Source: an uncultured Eubacterium sp. (lineage in GTDB: Bacteria > Bacillota > Clostridia > Lachnospirales > Lachnospiraceae). From it: DNA of 15,628 nucleotides. The notes under the pieces were generated by a model, which was not told where the DNA came from, ran no database searches, and saw only the letters and a program-made list of their open reading frames with translations. Both the position numbers and the translations under genes were made by a program. The DNA lies in the NCBI GenBank assembly GCA_934316925.1, contig CAKREC010000046.1, positions 1 through 15,628 on the forward strand, in the 5' to 3' direction. Below, piece after piece: positions 7,361 through 15,226 of the stretch (positions within the stretch are counted from its first letter, which is position 1; every line of letters starts with the position of its first letter).

Positions 7361-8527
7361 ATGAAAAAGAAAAAAATAGGAATTATTGGTGGAGGCATAT
7401 CCGGAACTGCCCTTGGATATCATTTAAGCCTTTATGATGAAGCAGAAGTAACACTTTTTGAAAAAGACCGGATCGGCTGCGGAACAACAGCGAAATCTGC
7501 CGGAACGGTTTGTCTTTTTGATGATTCATTAAAAAACCGGTATTGGGATGTCAGGTTATATGGATTTGAAACCTATCTCAAAATGGAGGCAGAAGAGAAA
7601 GGATCCGCCGGATTTGATAAGACCGGTACACTGGTTGTTGCAACTTCACCGGAGGTTGAGGATACCATAAAGACCGGTATTGCACTTGCAAAGGCAGCAG
7701 GTTATACCGGGGAATATATTGTCGATAAGGAACGTATCCGTGAAATCCTTCCGGGGATTCAGACAGACGGAATCCTTGGTGCGGGTTATACGAAGGATGA
7801 TGGTTACTTTGATGGCACAATGATCTCCAATACATTTGCCAAGAAGATGGAGCAAAACGGTGGAACTATCCATACAGGTGTGAAAGTCGTAGAACTTATC
7901 AAAGCAGACAATGAGGTCAAAGGGCTTAAGACAAGTGATGGCAAGACATGGGACTTTGATGTTGTTGTGGACTGCACCGGTCCATGGAGCAGATTTACGG
8001 GGGAGATTGCAGGAATTGATGTACCGATCTGGCATACAAAGGCGGAAGCGTTTTTCCTTGCACCGCCGGTAAAAAGAGATGGCTATATCTATCCGATCAT
8101 CAAATACCCGGCATTTTACGGATTGAGAGCAGGAGATAACCTGTTTATCTGTAAATCACATCTGTCCATGAATCTGGACGATCCGATGCATGCAGGACAG
8201 TGGAATCCGGATGAATTACCACAGACAGGCGGAACGGATGATTACTTCATAGAATTTTTGCTGGATCAGATGGATTCTTATATTCCGGAGCTTGCAGATT
8301 CCGGTCTGGTTTCTTCCTGGCTTTCCTACAGAGCGGAAACAAGAGACTTTTTACCGATCGTAGGGGAAACACCTCTCAAAAATTACCTGCTGGCAACCGG
8401 TTATGGCGGAAACGGTGTGATCGAAGCACCTGCTGTATCACGGGATCTGGCAAAATTCATCATGTGTGGTGAATCCACCATGCTTTTGGAGGAATGGGCA
8501 TTCAAGAGACTGTTGACGGAAAAATAG
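7361..8527 (+). CDS. FAD-dependent oxidoreductase, DAO family (sarcosine/dimethylglycine dehydrogenase-like)
   Basis: A 388-residue flavoenzyme. The N-terminal Rossmann motif is GIIGGGISGTALGYHL (GxGxxG at 10-15), E34 probably contacts the FAD ribose, and the C-terminal FAD loop is LLATGYGGNGVIEAPA, as in the glycine/sarcosine/D-amino-acid oxidase group. At the site where dimethylglycine and sarcosine dehydrogenases attach FAD covalently through His, this protein reads GTTAKSAGT with K45, so the FAD is probably not bound that way. The genes for both ETF subunits follow at once (10 and 4 base gaps), which says that it works as a dehydrogenase passing electrons to ETF rather than to oxygen. Candidate substrates are sarcosine, another N-alkyl glycine, or glycine. 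Glycine oxidation would give glyoxylate, which is also the predicted end product of the ureide genes further down. The substrate is not shown by sequence. Confidence 0.87.
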   Translation: MKKKKIGIIGGGISGTALGYHLSLYDEAEVTLFEKDRIGCGTTAKSAGTVCLFDDSLKNRYWDVRLYGFETYLKMEAEEKGSAGFDKTGTLVVATSPEVEDTIKTGIALAKAAGYTGEYIVDKERIREILPGIQTDGILGAGYTKDDGYFDGTMISNTFAKKMEQNGGTIHTGVKVVELIKADNEVKGLKTSDGKTWDFDVVVDCTGPWSRFTGEIAGIDVPIWHTKAEAFFLAPPVKRDGYIYPIIKYPAFYGLRAGDNLFICKSHLSMNLDDPMHAGQWNPDELPQTGGTDDYFIEFLLDQMDSYIPELADSGLVSSWLSYRAETRDFLPIVGETPLKNYLLATGYGGNGVIEAPAVSRDLAKFIMCGESTMLLEEWAFKRLLTEK

Positions 8528-8537
8528 AGGTAGCAAT

Positions 8538-9329
8538 ATGAAAATAGCAGTTTGTATCAAGATGGTACCGAATTCGGATCAGGTAAAGATCGATCCTAAA
8601 ACGCATAATCTGATCCGCGAAGATGTGGAGATGGTTATCAATCCTTCCGATATGAATGCGCTGACAGAAGCCATACATATCCGGGAACTTGCCGGTGGAA
8701 CTATTGATGTTTTTACAATGGGTATTGCAGATGCAAAAAATATTTTATATACGGCGCTGGCAATCGGGGCTGACAGAGCTTTTCTGGTAACGGACAGGGC
8801 ATTTGCCGGCGGGGATTCCCTAGGTACAGCACGTGTCCTTGCGACGGCAGTAAAAAATACAGATGCGTATGATCTGGTATTGTGTGGTGCGCTTTCTGCT
8901 GATGGTGCAACGGGACAGGTCGGACCAATGATGGCAGAACTCCTTGGACTGCCTTCTGTATCACTCATCAAAACAGCAGAGGAGATCACCGGGGAGTGTA
9001 TCACGGTTTCCAAAAGTTATAAAGGTCAGAAATTGTTTCTAGAGCTTCCCATGCCATGTCTTTTTACAGTAGGACTAGGTGTAAACCAACCGGTTCTTCC
9101 GACGCTGAGAAGTCAGATGAAGGCAAAAAAGAAAGAAATTCAGGTGCTCACAAATACAGAGCTTGGTATGGATCCATCTGTCATCGGAAAAGCAGGTGCG
9201 TTATCTGTTGTGACAGATACCTACGAGAGTGAAAAAAGCAGCACAAGAAGCATTATGCTGGAAGGAGACGCAGGGGCAGCAGCTGAAAAAATAAAGGATC
9301 TGATGGATGAGATAATGGAAAAGGGGTGA
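8538..9329 (+). CDS. etfB: Electron transfer flavoprotein, beta subunit (EtfB/FixA)
   Basis: A 263-residue ETF beta subunit starting MKIAVCIKMVPNSD, with the adenine-nucleotide-binding segment CGALSADGATGQVGPMMAELLG (about residues 116-137) and the closing pattern NQPVLPTLRSQMKAKKK. Length and motifs are usual. With EtfA, encoded four bases downstream, it forms the heterodimer that takes electrons from a flavin dehydrogenase, here almost surely the DAO-family enzyme encoded directly upstream. Whether the second nucleotide site holds AMP (ordinary ETF) or FAD (bifurcating ETF) cannot be decided by eye. No ETF-quinone oxidoreductase, ferredoxin or acyl-CoA dehydrogenase gene is nearby, so the electron acceptor is outside the window. 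Confidence 0.95.
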   Translation: MKIAVCIKMVPNSDQVKIDPKTHNLIREDVEMVINPSDMNALTEAIHIRELAGGTIDVFTMGIADAKNILYTALAIGADRAFLVTDRAFAGGDSLGTARVLATAVKNTDAYDLVLCGALSADGATGQVGPMMAELLGLPSVSLIKTAEEITGECITVSKSYKGQKLFLELPMPCLFTVGLGVNQPVLPTLRSQMKAKKKEIQVLTNTELGMDPSVIGKAGALSVVTDTYESEKSSTRSIMLEGDAGAAAEKIKDLMDEIMEKG

Positions 9330-9333
9330 GCAG

Positions 9334-10293
9334 ATGCCAAAAAGTATTTATATTTATGCAGAACAATTTGATGGGCAGGCAGATCCGTCGGCGGCAGAAT
9401 TGGTATATGCAGCAAAAAAATTGAATACCGAAGCTGAGATCACTGTTTTTGCATTTGGAAAAGAAGAAGATGTGGATCTGATACAGCAGTTGTCTTATGA
9501 TGGTGTAAATATCCTGTTGATCGATGGAGATGGGATTGCTTTTTATGAAGAAGAAAAACGTGCAAAGATCATAAAACAGGTCATTTCGATGAGAAAGCCT
9601 GATTATGTGCTGATTCCTGCCATTGAATGCGTAAAACCTGTATTTGCAAGAGTGGCAGCAGCTCTGCAGATCGGAATGACAGCAGATTGTACGGAGCTTT
9701 TTATGGAGGATGGTGTATTTTACCAGAAAAAGCCTGCATTTGGTGAGAATGCAATGGTCATTACAAAGGAAGAAGGGCCTGCAGCCTTTGTGACCGTTAT
9801 AGCCGGTGCGTATCCGCCGGAGCAGAATGGAACCCCTCGGTCCAGAGAACATATGCGTATTTCACTGCCGGAACAGTCCGTTATCCTGAAAAAAAAGGAA
9901 GCGTATACTTCTAAAAACCTCCAGGATGCGGAGATACTGATTTCACTCGGTCGGGGAGCGGCACAGACGGAAACGATAGAGCTGGCAGAAAAGCTTGCCG
10001 GAAAATTAGGCGGTTTTGTTGGCGGTACAAGACCATTGGTAGATTTTAACCTGATACCGTTTGAAGCACAGATTGGTCAGACCGGATGCACGGTACATCC
10101 TAAAATATGCCTGTTTTTCGGCGTATCGGGAGCTATTCAGCATACAGAAGGTGTCAAAGATGCAAAGCTGACGGTTGCGGTAAACACGGATGAAAAGGCA
10201 GGCATTTTTTCCTTTGCACAGTATGGCGTAATACTTGATTGTAAAGAGGTTTTGACAGCACTTGATAACCTGTATGGAGGCGACGGTGCATGA
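9334..10293 (+). CDS. etfA: Electron transfer flavoprotein, alpha subunit (EtfA/FixB)
   Basis: A 319-residue ETF alpha subunit. The C-terminal FAD domain is complete: LGRGAAQTE (205-213), GGTRPLVD (230-237), AQIGQTG (245-251), GVSGAIQH (263-270) and VNTDEKAGIF (283-292). The N-terminal domain has no added ferredoxin module. AAGGGG-GAG just before the ATG at 9334 supports the start. Its stop overlaps the ATG of the next gene in an ATGA, so it is translationally coupled to the M20 amidohydrolase; this ties the electron-transfer and ureide parts of the operon together. The partner is EtfB. The likely electron donor is the DAO-family enzyme; the acceptor is unknown. Confidence 0.95.
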   Translation: MPKSIYIYAEQFDGQADPSAAELVYAAKKLNTEAEITVFAFGKEEDVDLIQQLSYDGVNILLIDGDGIAFYEEEKRAKIIKQVISMRKPDYVLIPAIECVKPVFARVAAALQIGMTADCTELFMEDGVFYQKKPAFGENAMVITKEEGPAAFVTVIAGAYPPEQNGTPRSREHMRISLPEQSVILKKKEAYTSKNLQDAEILISLGRGAAQTETIELAEKLAGKLGGFVGGTRPLVDFNLIPFEAQIGQTGCTVHPKICLFFGVSGAIQHTEGVKDAKLTVAVNTDEKAGIFSFAQYGVILDCKEVLTALDNLYGGDGA

Positions 10294-11516
10294 TAGAAGA
10301 ACTGGAGCTGATAGAAGAACATATCAAAAAAGGAATAGAAGAAACCGGGCAGTTTACCGCAACAAAAGGAGCGGGTGTGACGAGGCTTCCTTTTACGTCG
10401 GAAGCAATGAAATGTGCAGATTATATTTCCTATAAAATGACAGAACTCGGTCTGCATGTATCGCAGGACGCTTCCGGTGCTGTGATCGGTGTTATGGAGG
10501 GCAGATCGCCGGAGCGGATCATGATAGGATCTCACCTTGATTCTGTACGTCATGGCGGTGCTTATGATGGGATGGCAGGTATTTTGTGTGGCATGGAAAT
10601 TGCTTCGCATTATAAAAGAAATAACATCATACCGCCTTATACATTGGAAATCGTTGCTACCAACGATGAGGAAGGTGCCAGATTCGGCGGCGGTTATTTT
10701 TCAAGTAAAGCTTTTCTCGGTATGTGGACAGTGGATGATCTGAAGAGAAATAAAGATCGCGACGGCATTTCATATTATGAAGCAATGAGAAGTGCAGGGC
10801 TCGATCCGGAAAACATACGATCCGCGGAGAGAAAAAAAGAAGGATGGAAAGGTTTCGTAGAGATTCATATAGAGCAGGGACCGGTGTTGGAAAAGGCGGA
10901 AAAAGAGCTTGGTATCGTCAGTGCGATTGTCGCAATGGAGCGATTTTATGTGACGATAACAGGACGGGCCGATCACGCCGGAACAGAACCCATGGAAATG
11001 CGCCTCGATGCCATGATGGAAGGCGCTAAGATCATGGATAGGATCAATACCTATGTCAGAGCACATGATGGCATGGTCGGAACGGTCGGAGAGGTGCATT
11101 TGTTTCCGAATGAAATCAATGTCGTTCCTGAGAAACTGATCTTCTCGGTTGATCTGCGATCAACCAAAGAAGAAGAACTGACAGCGTGTAAGGAGTTGAT
11201 CAAAGTCTGTCTTGCAAAGGCGCAGGATAAAGGCTTTGATACACTCCTTACACAAACACTCAGTAATTCTGTGACTAAAATGAAAGCGGAGTGGATGGAA
11301 CAGCTGGCAGTCTCGTCGGAGCATTTGCAGTTTTCCAACATGGTTATGCATTCAGGCGCCGGCCATGATGCGGCTGTGATCGGAAAAGAGATCGATACGG
11401 TTATGCTTTTTGTACCATCGATTGGTGGAAGAAGTCATAACCCGGATGAAAAAAGTGATGAAACTGTTCTTGCCAAGGCAGTTTTGGTCATAATTGACTT
11501 TTTAAACAGGATCTAA
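10290..11516 (+). CDS. allC: M20-family amidohydrolase, probable allantoate amidohydrolase
   Basis: A 408-residue dinuclear-metal amidase of the hydantoinase/carbamoylase branch of M20. Ligand and catalytic residues are visible: H82 and D84 in GSHLDSV, D93 in AYDGMAG, E127 and E128 in NDEEGARF, H193 in EIHIEQGP, H229 in RADHAG for the lid domain, and H382 in SHNPDE. The HSGAGHDA segment (354-361) is as in AllC, but N-carbamoyl-L-amino-acid hydrolases share it, so the substrate call rests mostly on context: the next genes encode ureidoglycine aminohydrolase and a ureidoglycolate amidohydrolase-like enzyme. The expected reaction is allantoate + H2O to ureidoglycine, CO2 and ammonia. The start codon overlaps the etfA stop. 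An N-carbamoyl-sarcosine or other carbamoyl amidase remains possible. Confidence 0.8.
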   Translation: MIEELELIEEHIKKGIEETGQFTATKGAGVTRLPFTSEAMKCADYISYKMTELGLHVSQDASGAVIGVMEGRSPERIMIGSHLDSVRHGGAYDGMAGILCGMEIASHYKRNNIIPPYTLEIVATNDEEGARFGGGYFSSKAFLGMWTVDDLKRNKDRDGISYYEAMRSAGLDPENIRSAERKKEGWKGFVEIHIEQGPVLEKAEKELGIVSAIVAMERFYVTITGRADHAGTEPMEMRLDAMMEGAKIMDRINTYVRAHDGMVGTVGEVHLFPNEINVVPEKLIFSVDLRSTKEEELTACKELIKVCLAKAQDKGFDTLLTQTLSNSVTKMKAEWMEQLAVSSEHLQFSNMVMHSGAGHDAAVIGKEIDTVMLFVPSIGGRSHNPDEKSDETVLAKAVLVIIDFLNRI

Positions 11517-11536
11517 AACAGAAAGGTGGTATACAT

Positions 11537-12298
11537 ATGGGATACAGAAAAGATTTATTGGCAACAAGAGCACAGGTGAAACCGGGTTTATGGGCAGTCA
11601 TTCCGCCGGATGGACTTGTCAATAATGTAATTCCTTATATCACAGGATGTAAGGTCAGCATTGTTGCATCCCCTAAGATGGGTGCGGGTTTTGTACAGTA
11701 TGTGGTAAAAGCCACGAAGGACGGCAAGACAACAAACCCGTTCGGAACGGGAGCTATGGAAGAAAGCTTCTTATATGTAGTAGAAGGTACAGTAAAGGTC
11801 AGCATTGACGGTACATCTTATGATATGACAGCGGGCGGTTATGGCTTTGCACCGGCTGGTGTTGGTATTTCGTTTGAAAACAGCGGAGAAGAGGCAACTA
11901 TTTTACTGTATAAACAGAGATATATTCCGCTGGAAGGACATGAGCCGTATGTGGTAACTGGCAATGTCAATGATATTCCGTTTTCTGTTTATGATGAAAT
12001 GGAAAATGTTTTTATTAAAGATCTGTTGCCGAGTGACCTGGGATTTGATATGAATATGCATATTTTATCCTTTGATCCGGGAGCAAGCCATTCTATTGTA
12101 GAAACACATGTGCAGGAGCATGGTATGTATATTCTTTCGGGAGAGGGTATGTATCTGCTGGATGAAACATGGATGGGTATCAAAAAGGATGATTTTGTAT
12201 GGTTTGGTGCTTACTGTCCGCAGTGCAGCTACGGTGTCGGAAGAGAACCATTTGCCTATATCTATTCCAAGGATTGTAACCGCGACGTGGAGATTTAA
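11537..12298 (+). CDS. allE: (S)-ureidoglycine aminohydrolase, bicupin
   Basis: A 253-residue two-cupin enzyme that converts (S)-ureidoglycine to (S)-ureidoglycolate and ammonia. It matches E. coli AllE, as I recall it, from end to end, with runs such as RKDLLATRA, LGFDMNMHILSF, ETHVQEHG and the closing YIYSKDCNRDVEI. The Mn ligands are in the second cupin: E189, H191, H195 and Q229, with the same spacing as in the plant enzyme. AAGGTGG at 11523-11529 is seven bases before the ATG. It sits between two M20 amidase genes that would carry out the steps before and after it, a physical order equal to the pathway order. This is the most specific enzyme assignment in the window and anchors the ureide reading of its neighbours. 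Confidence 0.95.
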   Translation: MGYRKDLLATRAQVKPGLWAVIPPDGLVNNVIPYITGCKVSIVASPKMGAGFVQYVVKATKDGKTTNPFGTGAMEESFLYVVEGTVKVSIDGTSYDMTAGGYGFAPAGVGISFENSGEEATILLYKQRYIPLEGHEPYVVTGNVNDIPFSVYDEMENVFIKDLLPSDLGFDMNMHILSFDPGASHSIVETHVQEHGMYILSGEGMYLLDETWMGIKKDDFVWFGAYCPQCSYGVGREPFAYIYSKDCNRDVEI

Positions 12299-12300
12299 CT

Positions 12301-13548
12301 ATGGATAAAACGCAGGGATCAAACATTGAAAAAATGATCTGCCAGATCAATGCATATCGGGAAGAAGGCTATGAAGGGACAACCAGACATGCATTATCAA
12401 AGGTGGAACAACGGGCAAGAGGTTATGTATGTGAGTACATGCAGCAGTTAGGTATGCAGGTTTTCACAGATGGCATCGGAAATATATTAAGCTGTTATGA
12501 AGGCACGGATCCAACGCTTGCACCGGTCTGGACAGGCTCTCATATTGATACGGTGACAAATGCGGGAATGTTTGACGGCGTTGCAGGGATCGTTTCGGCT
12601 TTAGAGGCGATCCGGTATTTACGCGAAGAGGGAATCCGCCCTCTTCGCAGTATTTATGTGAATGTTTATACTTGTGAGGAGTCTACAGTTTTTGGTTCGG
12701 GCTGTATTGGATCAAGGGCACTTGCAGGGTATCTGAAAAAAGAAGAACTCGGACAGATAACAGATCTTGCAGGGAAGTCACTTCTGACTTATTTACAGGA
12801 ATGCGGTTTCTATAAGGAAGAAAACTGCAGACATTTATTTGGAAAGGATGTATCTCATCCAAAAGCAAGTGTGGAGCTGCATATTGAACAGGGTCCGTGG
12901 CTGGAGAGAGAAAAAAAGACGATCGGAATCGTGGACAGTATCTGCGCACCGACCAATATCATGGTCACGCTGCGCGGTGTGCAGTCTCATGCCGGCGGAA
13001 CTTCCATGGCGGAGCGGGCAGATGCGTTTGCAGCACTTGGGGAAATTTCAGTGGAGCTGGAAAAGATCATTGCACAGGGAAAGAGCACATATCATACAGG
13101 TACGATCGGATATGTATCTGTAATGCCAAATGCCGTAAATGTCATTCCGGGAGAAGTCACATTTTCGGTAGATATCAGGGATTGCGATGCGGTTTCCAAA
13201 ACAGAGCTGGAAGATATTCTGATCGACCGGATGAAACAGATATGTAAAAAGCGATGTATTGCGTTATCTTATAAAGTAGAGTGTCGTGATACACCGATGC
13301 CCTGTGATAAAGAGATAGAAGCTGTGATTGAGAATTCCTGTATCGAGCATAAGATTCCCTATATGCATATGATCAGCGGCGCATATCATGACAGTCTGTT
13401 TATCGGGAAATTATGTCCCGTTGCAATGATCTTTGTGCCAAGTCATAATGGGATCAGCCATAGTCCAAAGGAATGGACTGATTTTGCGGATATAGAAAAA
13501 GCGACAATATTACTGAAGGATGTATTATGTCAGCTTGCATCAGAGTAA
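12301..13548 (+). CDS. M20-family amidohydrolase, probable ureidoglycolate amidohydrolase
   Basis: A 415-residue M20 amidase with H81 and D83 in GSHIDTV, D92 in MFDGVAG, E126 and E127 in CEESTVFGSGCIGSRALAG, H194 in LHIEQGP, H230 in SHAGGTS and H387 in SHSPKE. The EESTVFG...CIGSR pattern and SGAYHDSLFIG (359-369) match plant ureidoglycolate amidohydrolase (EEPTRFG...CLGSR and AYHDSLF) rather than the EEGARF and SGAGHDA forms of the other M20 protein in this operon. The expected reaction is ureidoglycolate to glyoxylate, CO2 and two ammonia. It starts two bases after the allE stop, with TGGAG inside the allE end. If right, the three genes form a complete hydrolytic route from allantoate to glyoxylate. 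An alternative is another carbamoyl amidase. Confidence 0.78.
   Translation: MDKTQGSNIEKMICQINAYREEGYEGTTRHALSKVEQRARGYVCEYMQQLGMQVFTDGIGNILSCYEGTDPTLAPVWTGSHIDTVTNAGMFDGVAGIVSALEAIRYLREEGIRPLRSIYVNVYTCEESTVFGSGCIGSRALAGYLKKEELGQITDLAGKSLLTYLQECGFYKEENCRHLFGKDVSHPKASVELHIEQGPWLEREKKTIGIVDSICAPTNIMVTLRGVQSHAGGTSMAERADAFAALGEISVELEKIIAQGKSTYHTGTIGYVSVMPNAVNVIPGEVTFSVDIRDCDAVSKTELEDILIDRMKQICKKRCIALSYKVECRDTPMPCDKEIEAVIENSCIEHKIPYMHMISGAYHDSLFIGKLCPVAMIFVPSHNGISHSPKEWTDFADIEKATILLKDVLCQLASE
12623..12648 (+). repeat. Perfect 10-bp inverted repeat inside the ureidoglycolate amidohydrolase-like gene
   Basis: GCGAAGAGGG (12623-12632) and CCCTCTTCGC (12639-12648) are exact complements around a six-base loop AATCCG. 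It encodes residues in REEGIRPLRS. No T-run follows, so it is not a classical terminator. It may be an mRNA structure or chance. Confidence 0.7.
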
Positions 13549-13563
13549 AGGAACCGGACAGAA

Positions 13564-14196
13564 ATGAGACAGATCGTATTTTTGCTGGAAATGATCGGAA
13601 CGATTGCTTTCGCCTCCTCGGGAGCAATGGTAGGAATTTATAAAAAAATGGATCTATTTGGCGTTATTGTAATGGCCGTCACCACAGCAGTTGGAGGCGG
13701 CCTTGTCCGTGATATGATACTTGGGTATCTGCCGCCTGCAGCATTTACAGATCCGATTTATGTGATCCTTTCAACTGCCTGTGCGACTTCCTTATTCATT
13801 ACGATATATAATAGGAAACATTTCTCGGGTAAGAAAGTAATTTTTCTATATGAAAAGACCATGACGATCATGGATGCGGTCGGTCTTGGTGTTTTTACAA
13901 CACTTGGAATAGAAAAAGCCTATGAAAACGGTTATCAAAACGAATTATTCTTTCTTGTATTTCTTGGAATTCTAACAGGTGTTGGCGGGGGCGTGATCAG
14001 GGATGTGCTGGCGCAGAAAACACCTCTTATCTTTAGAAAACAGATCTATGCATGTGCTTCTCTGATCGGCGCATTATTTTGTGCATTGTGTATGCCTTTT
14101 TCAAAGGATATTGCTATGATCGGCGGAACCTGTCTTGTGATCGTGATCAGGCTTCTGGCAGTTGTGTATCACTGGAATCTTCCCAAAATGAAGTAG
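13564..14196 (+). CDS. UPF0126/TRIC-type membrane protein (glycine-transporter family)
   Basis: A 210-residue integral membrane protein with about seven hydrophobic segments. It is built from two related halves, each with a GGG-x-x-RD signature: AVGGGLVRDMILG in the first and GVGGGVIRDVLA in the second. This is the YicG/YadS (UPF0126) family, related in fold to TRIC cation channels; the family domain is also called a glycine transporter. It is the last gene of the operon, 15 bases after the M20 gene, with AAGGA before the ATG. Placed at the end of a route that would make glyoxylate and possibly glycine, it may move glycine or a related small molecule. This role is an inference from the family name and position. 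No terminator was seen in the 22 bases before the convergent gene. Confidence 0.9.
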   Translation: MRQIVFLLEMIGTIAFASSGAMVGIYKKMDLFGVIVMAVTTAVGGGLVRDMILGYLPPAAFTDPIYVILSTACATSLFITIYNRKHFSGKKVIFLYEKTMTIMDAVGLGVFTTLGIEKAYENGYQNELFFLVFLGILTGVGGGVIRDVLAQKTPLIFRKQIYACASLIGALFCALCMPFSKDIAMIGGTCLVIVIRLLAVVYHWNLPKMK

Positions 14197-14218
14197 GGGA
14201 TGGAAATAGAAACCGATA

Positions 14219-15226
14219 TTATTGTGGATCTGCAGTAATATGTTCCAATCTATCAATACTTTTAATAAAATCTTTCTCTACGGGAGAGAGTGTATCATCT
14301 AAACGTCTCTTATATTTGTCATATTCTGCATGAGCTTTTTCGATAGCCTGTTTATGGCTGATATGACCGCTGCTGAGAAGAATATCACGGCGGGTCATTT
14401 TAAGATAATCATCAATAGTATCAAGCCAGTCTTTCATATACATGGGCTCTTTATTCAGGGCATGTACTTCAGCAATATCAAGGTATGCGGTAACAATTTT
14501 ATTGAGCGCATCAAGCTCCTGCTCTGTAAGATAGTTTTTAGCAACTTCCACATCGGAACGACGGATTTCGTCATGCGCCCATGAAGTGAGTCCCATATTT
14601 TCTTTTGTGGCGTCAGCACATTCAAAAATAACTTCAGAGGCAGTATGTTTGTGAGCAGCCCAGTGCATTTTGTTCTGCACTTGTTTAAAGAAAAGAACAG
14701 AACTTTCAGCGTGGGGATCATAGTCGATGCTGGTTGCATAGATTTCCAGTACTTTTCGCCAGAAGACTTTTTCTGAGGAACGGATATCTCTGATACGTGC
14801 AAGCAATTCATCAAAATAATTGCCGCCACCTAATCTTTTGAGTCTGTCATCATCCAGAGCAAAGCCTTTTTTCATATATTCTTTTAAAATTCCCATGGCC
14901 CATATACGGAACTGTGTTCCACGGAGAGATTTTACACGGTAGCCTACAGAGATAATGACATCAAGGTTATAGTAATCAATATTTCTTTCTACAGTACGGG
15001 TTCCTTCAGTTTGAACTGTTGCAAATTTTGCAACAGTTGCCGATTGTGTTAATTCACCTTCTTCAAATATATTTTTTATATGTCTTGAGATAGTCGACTT
15101 GTCACGTTGGAACAGTTTGGCCATCTGGTCTAATGAGAGCCATACAGTATCTTCATCAAAGGTGGTTTCTATCTTGGTTAAGCCATCTTCTGTTGTGTAC
15201 ATAATAATACTTGAATTATTATTCAT
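14219..15226 (-). CDS. RhuM-family protein
   Basis: A 335-residue protein of the virulence-RhuM family, which is common in bacterial accessory regions and whose biochemical function I cannot state. The N-terminal part has a helix-turn-helix-like stretch SLDQMAKLFQRDKSTISRHI (31-50), followed by the family core NIDYYNLDVIISVGYRVKS (82-100) and RGTQFRIWA (102-110), then a long, charged, mostly helical C-terminal half. The start at 15226 is chosen because the protein then begins MNNNSSII and GGAG lies 10 bases upstream on the minus strand. The frame stays open to 15487, but the added residues do not look like this family. The gene points towards the catabolic operon and is not part of it; the converging stops are 22 bases apart. 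A 25-base palindrome lies inside the gene. Confidence 0.88.
   Translation of the reverse strand: MNNNSSIIMYTTEDGLTKIETTFDEDTVWLSLDQMAKLFQRDKSTISRHIKNIFEEGELTQSATVAKFATVQTEGTRTVERNIDYYNLDVIISVGYRVKSLRGTQFRIWAMGILKEYMKKGFALDDDRLKRLGGGNYFDELLARIRDIRSSEKVFWRKVLEIYATSIDYDPHAESSVLFFKQVQNKMHWAAHKHTASEVIFECADATKENMGLTSWAHDEIRRSDVEVAKNYLTEQELDALNKIVTAYLDIAEVHALNKEPMYMKDWLDTIDDYLKMTRRDILLSSGHISHKQAIEKAHAEYDKYKRRLDDTLSPVEKDFIKSIDRLEHITADPQ
15014..15038. repeat. Perfect 12-1-12 palindrome inside the RhuM-family gene
   Basis: AACTGTTGCAAA and its exact reverse complement TTTGCAACAGTT flank a single central T. On the coding (minus) strand it covers residues about 63-71 of the protein, inside the short repeat ATVAKFATVQ. 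It may be a protein-binding site, an mRNA hairpin or a by-product of the repeated ATV codons. Confidence 0.75.

Noticed and set aside
9253..9852. Long antisense open frame across the etfB/etfA junction
   Set aside because: It lies opposite two clear ETF genes, its protein is rich in Cys/His/Phe like a shadow translation, and it has no domain or ribosome binding site.
14197..14218. Bidirectional terminator between the convergent genes
   Set aside because: The 22 bases between the stops contain no stem with a T-run; any transcription end must lie inside the opposite gene or be Rho-dependent.
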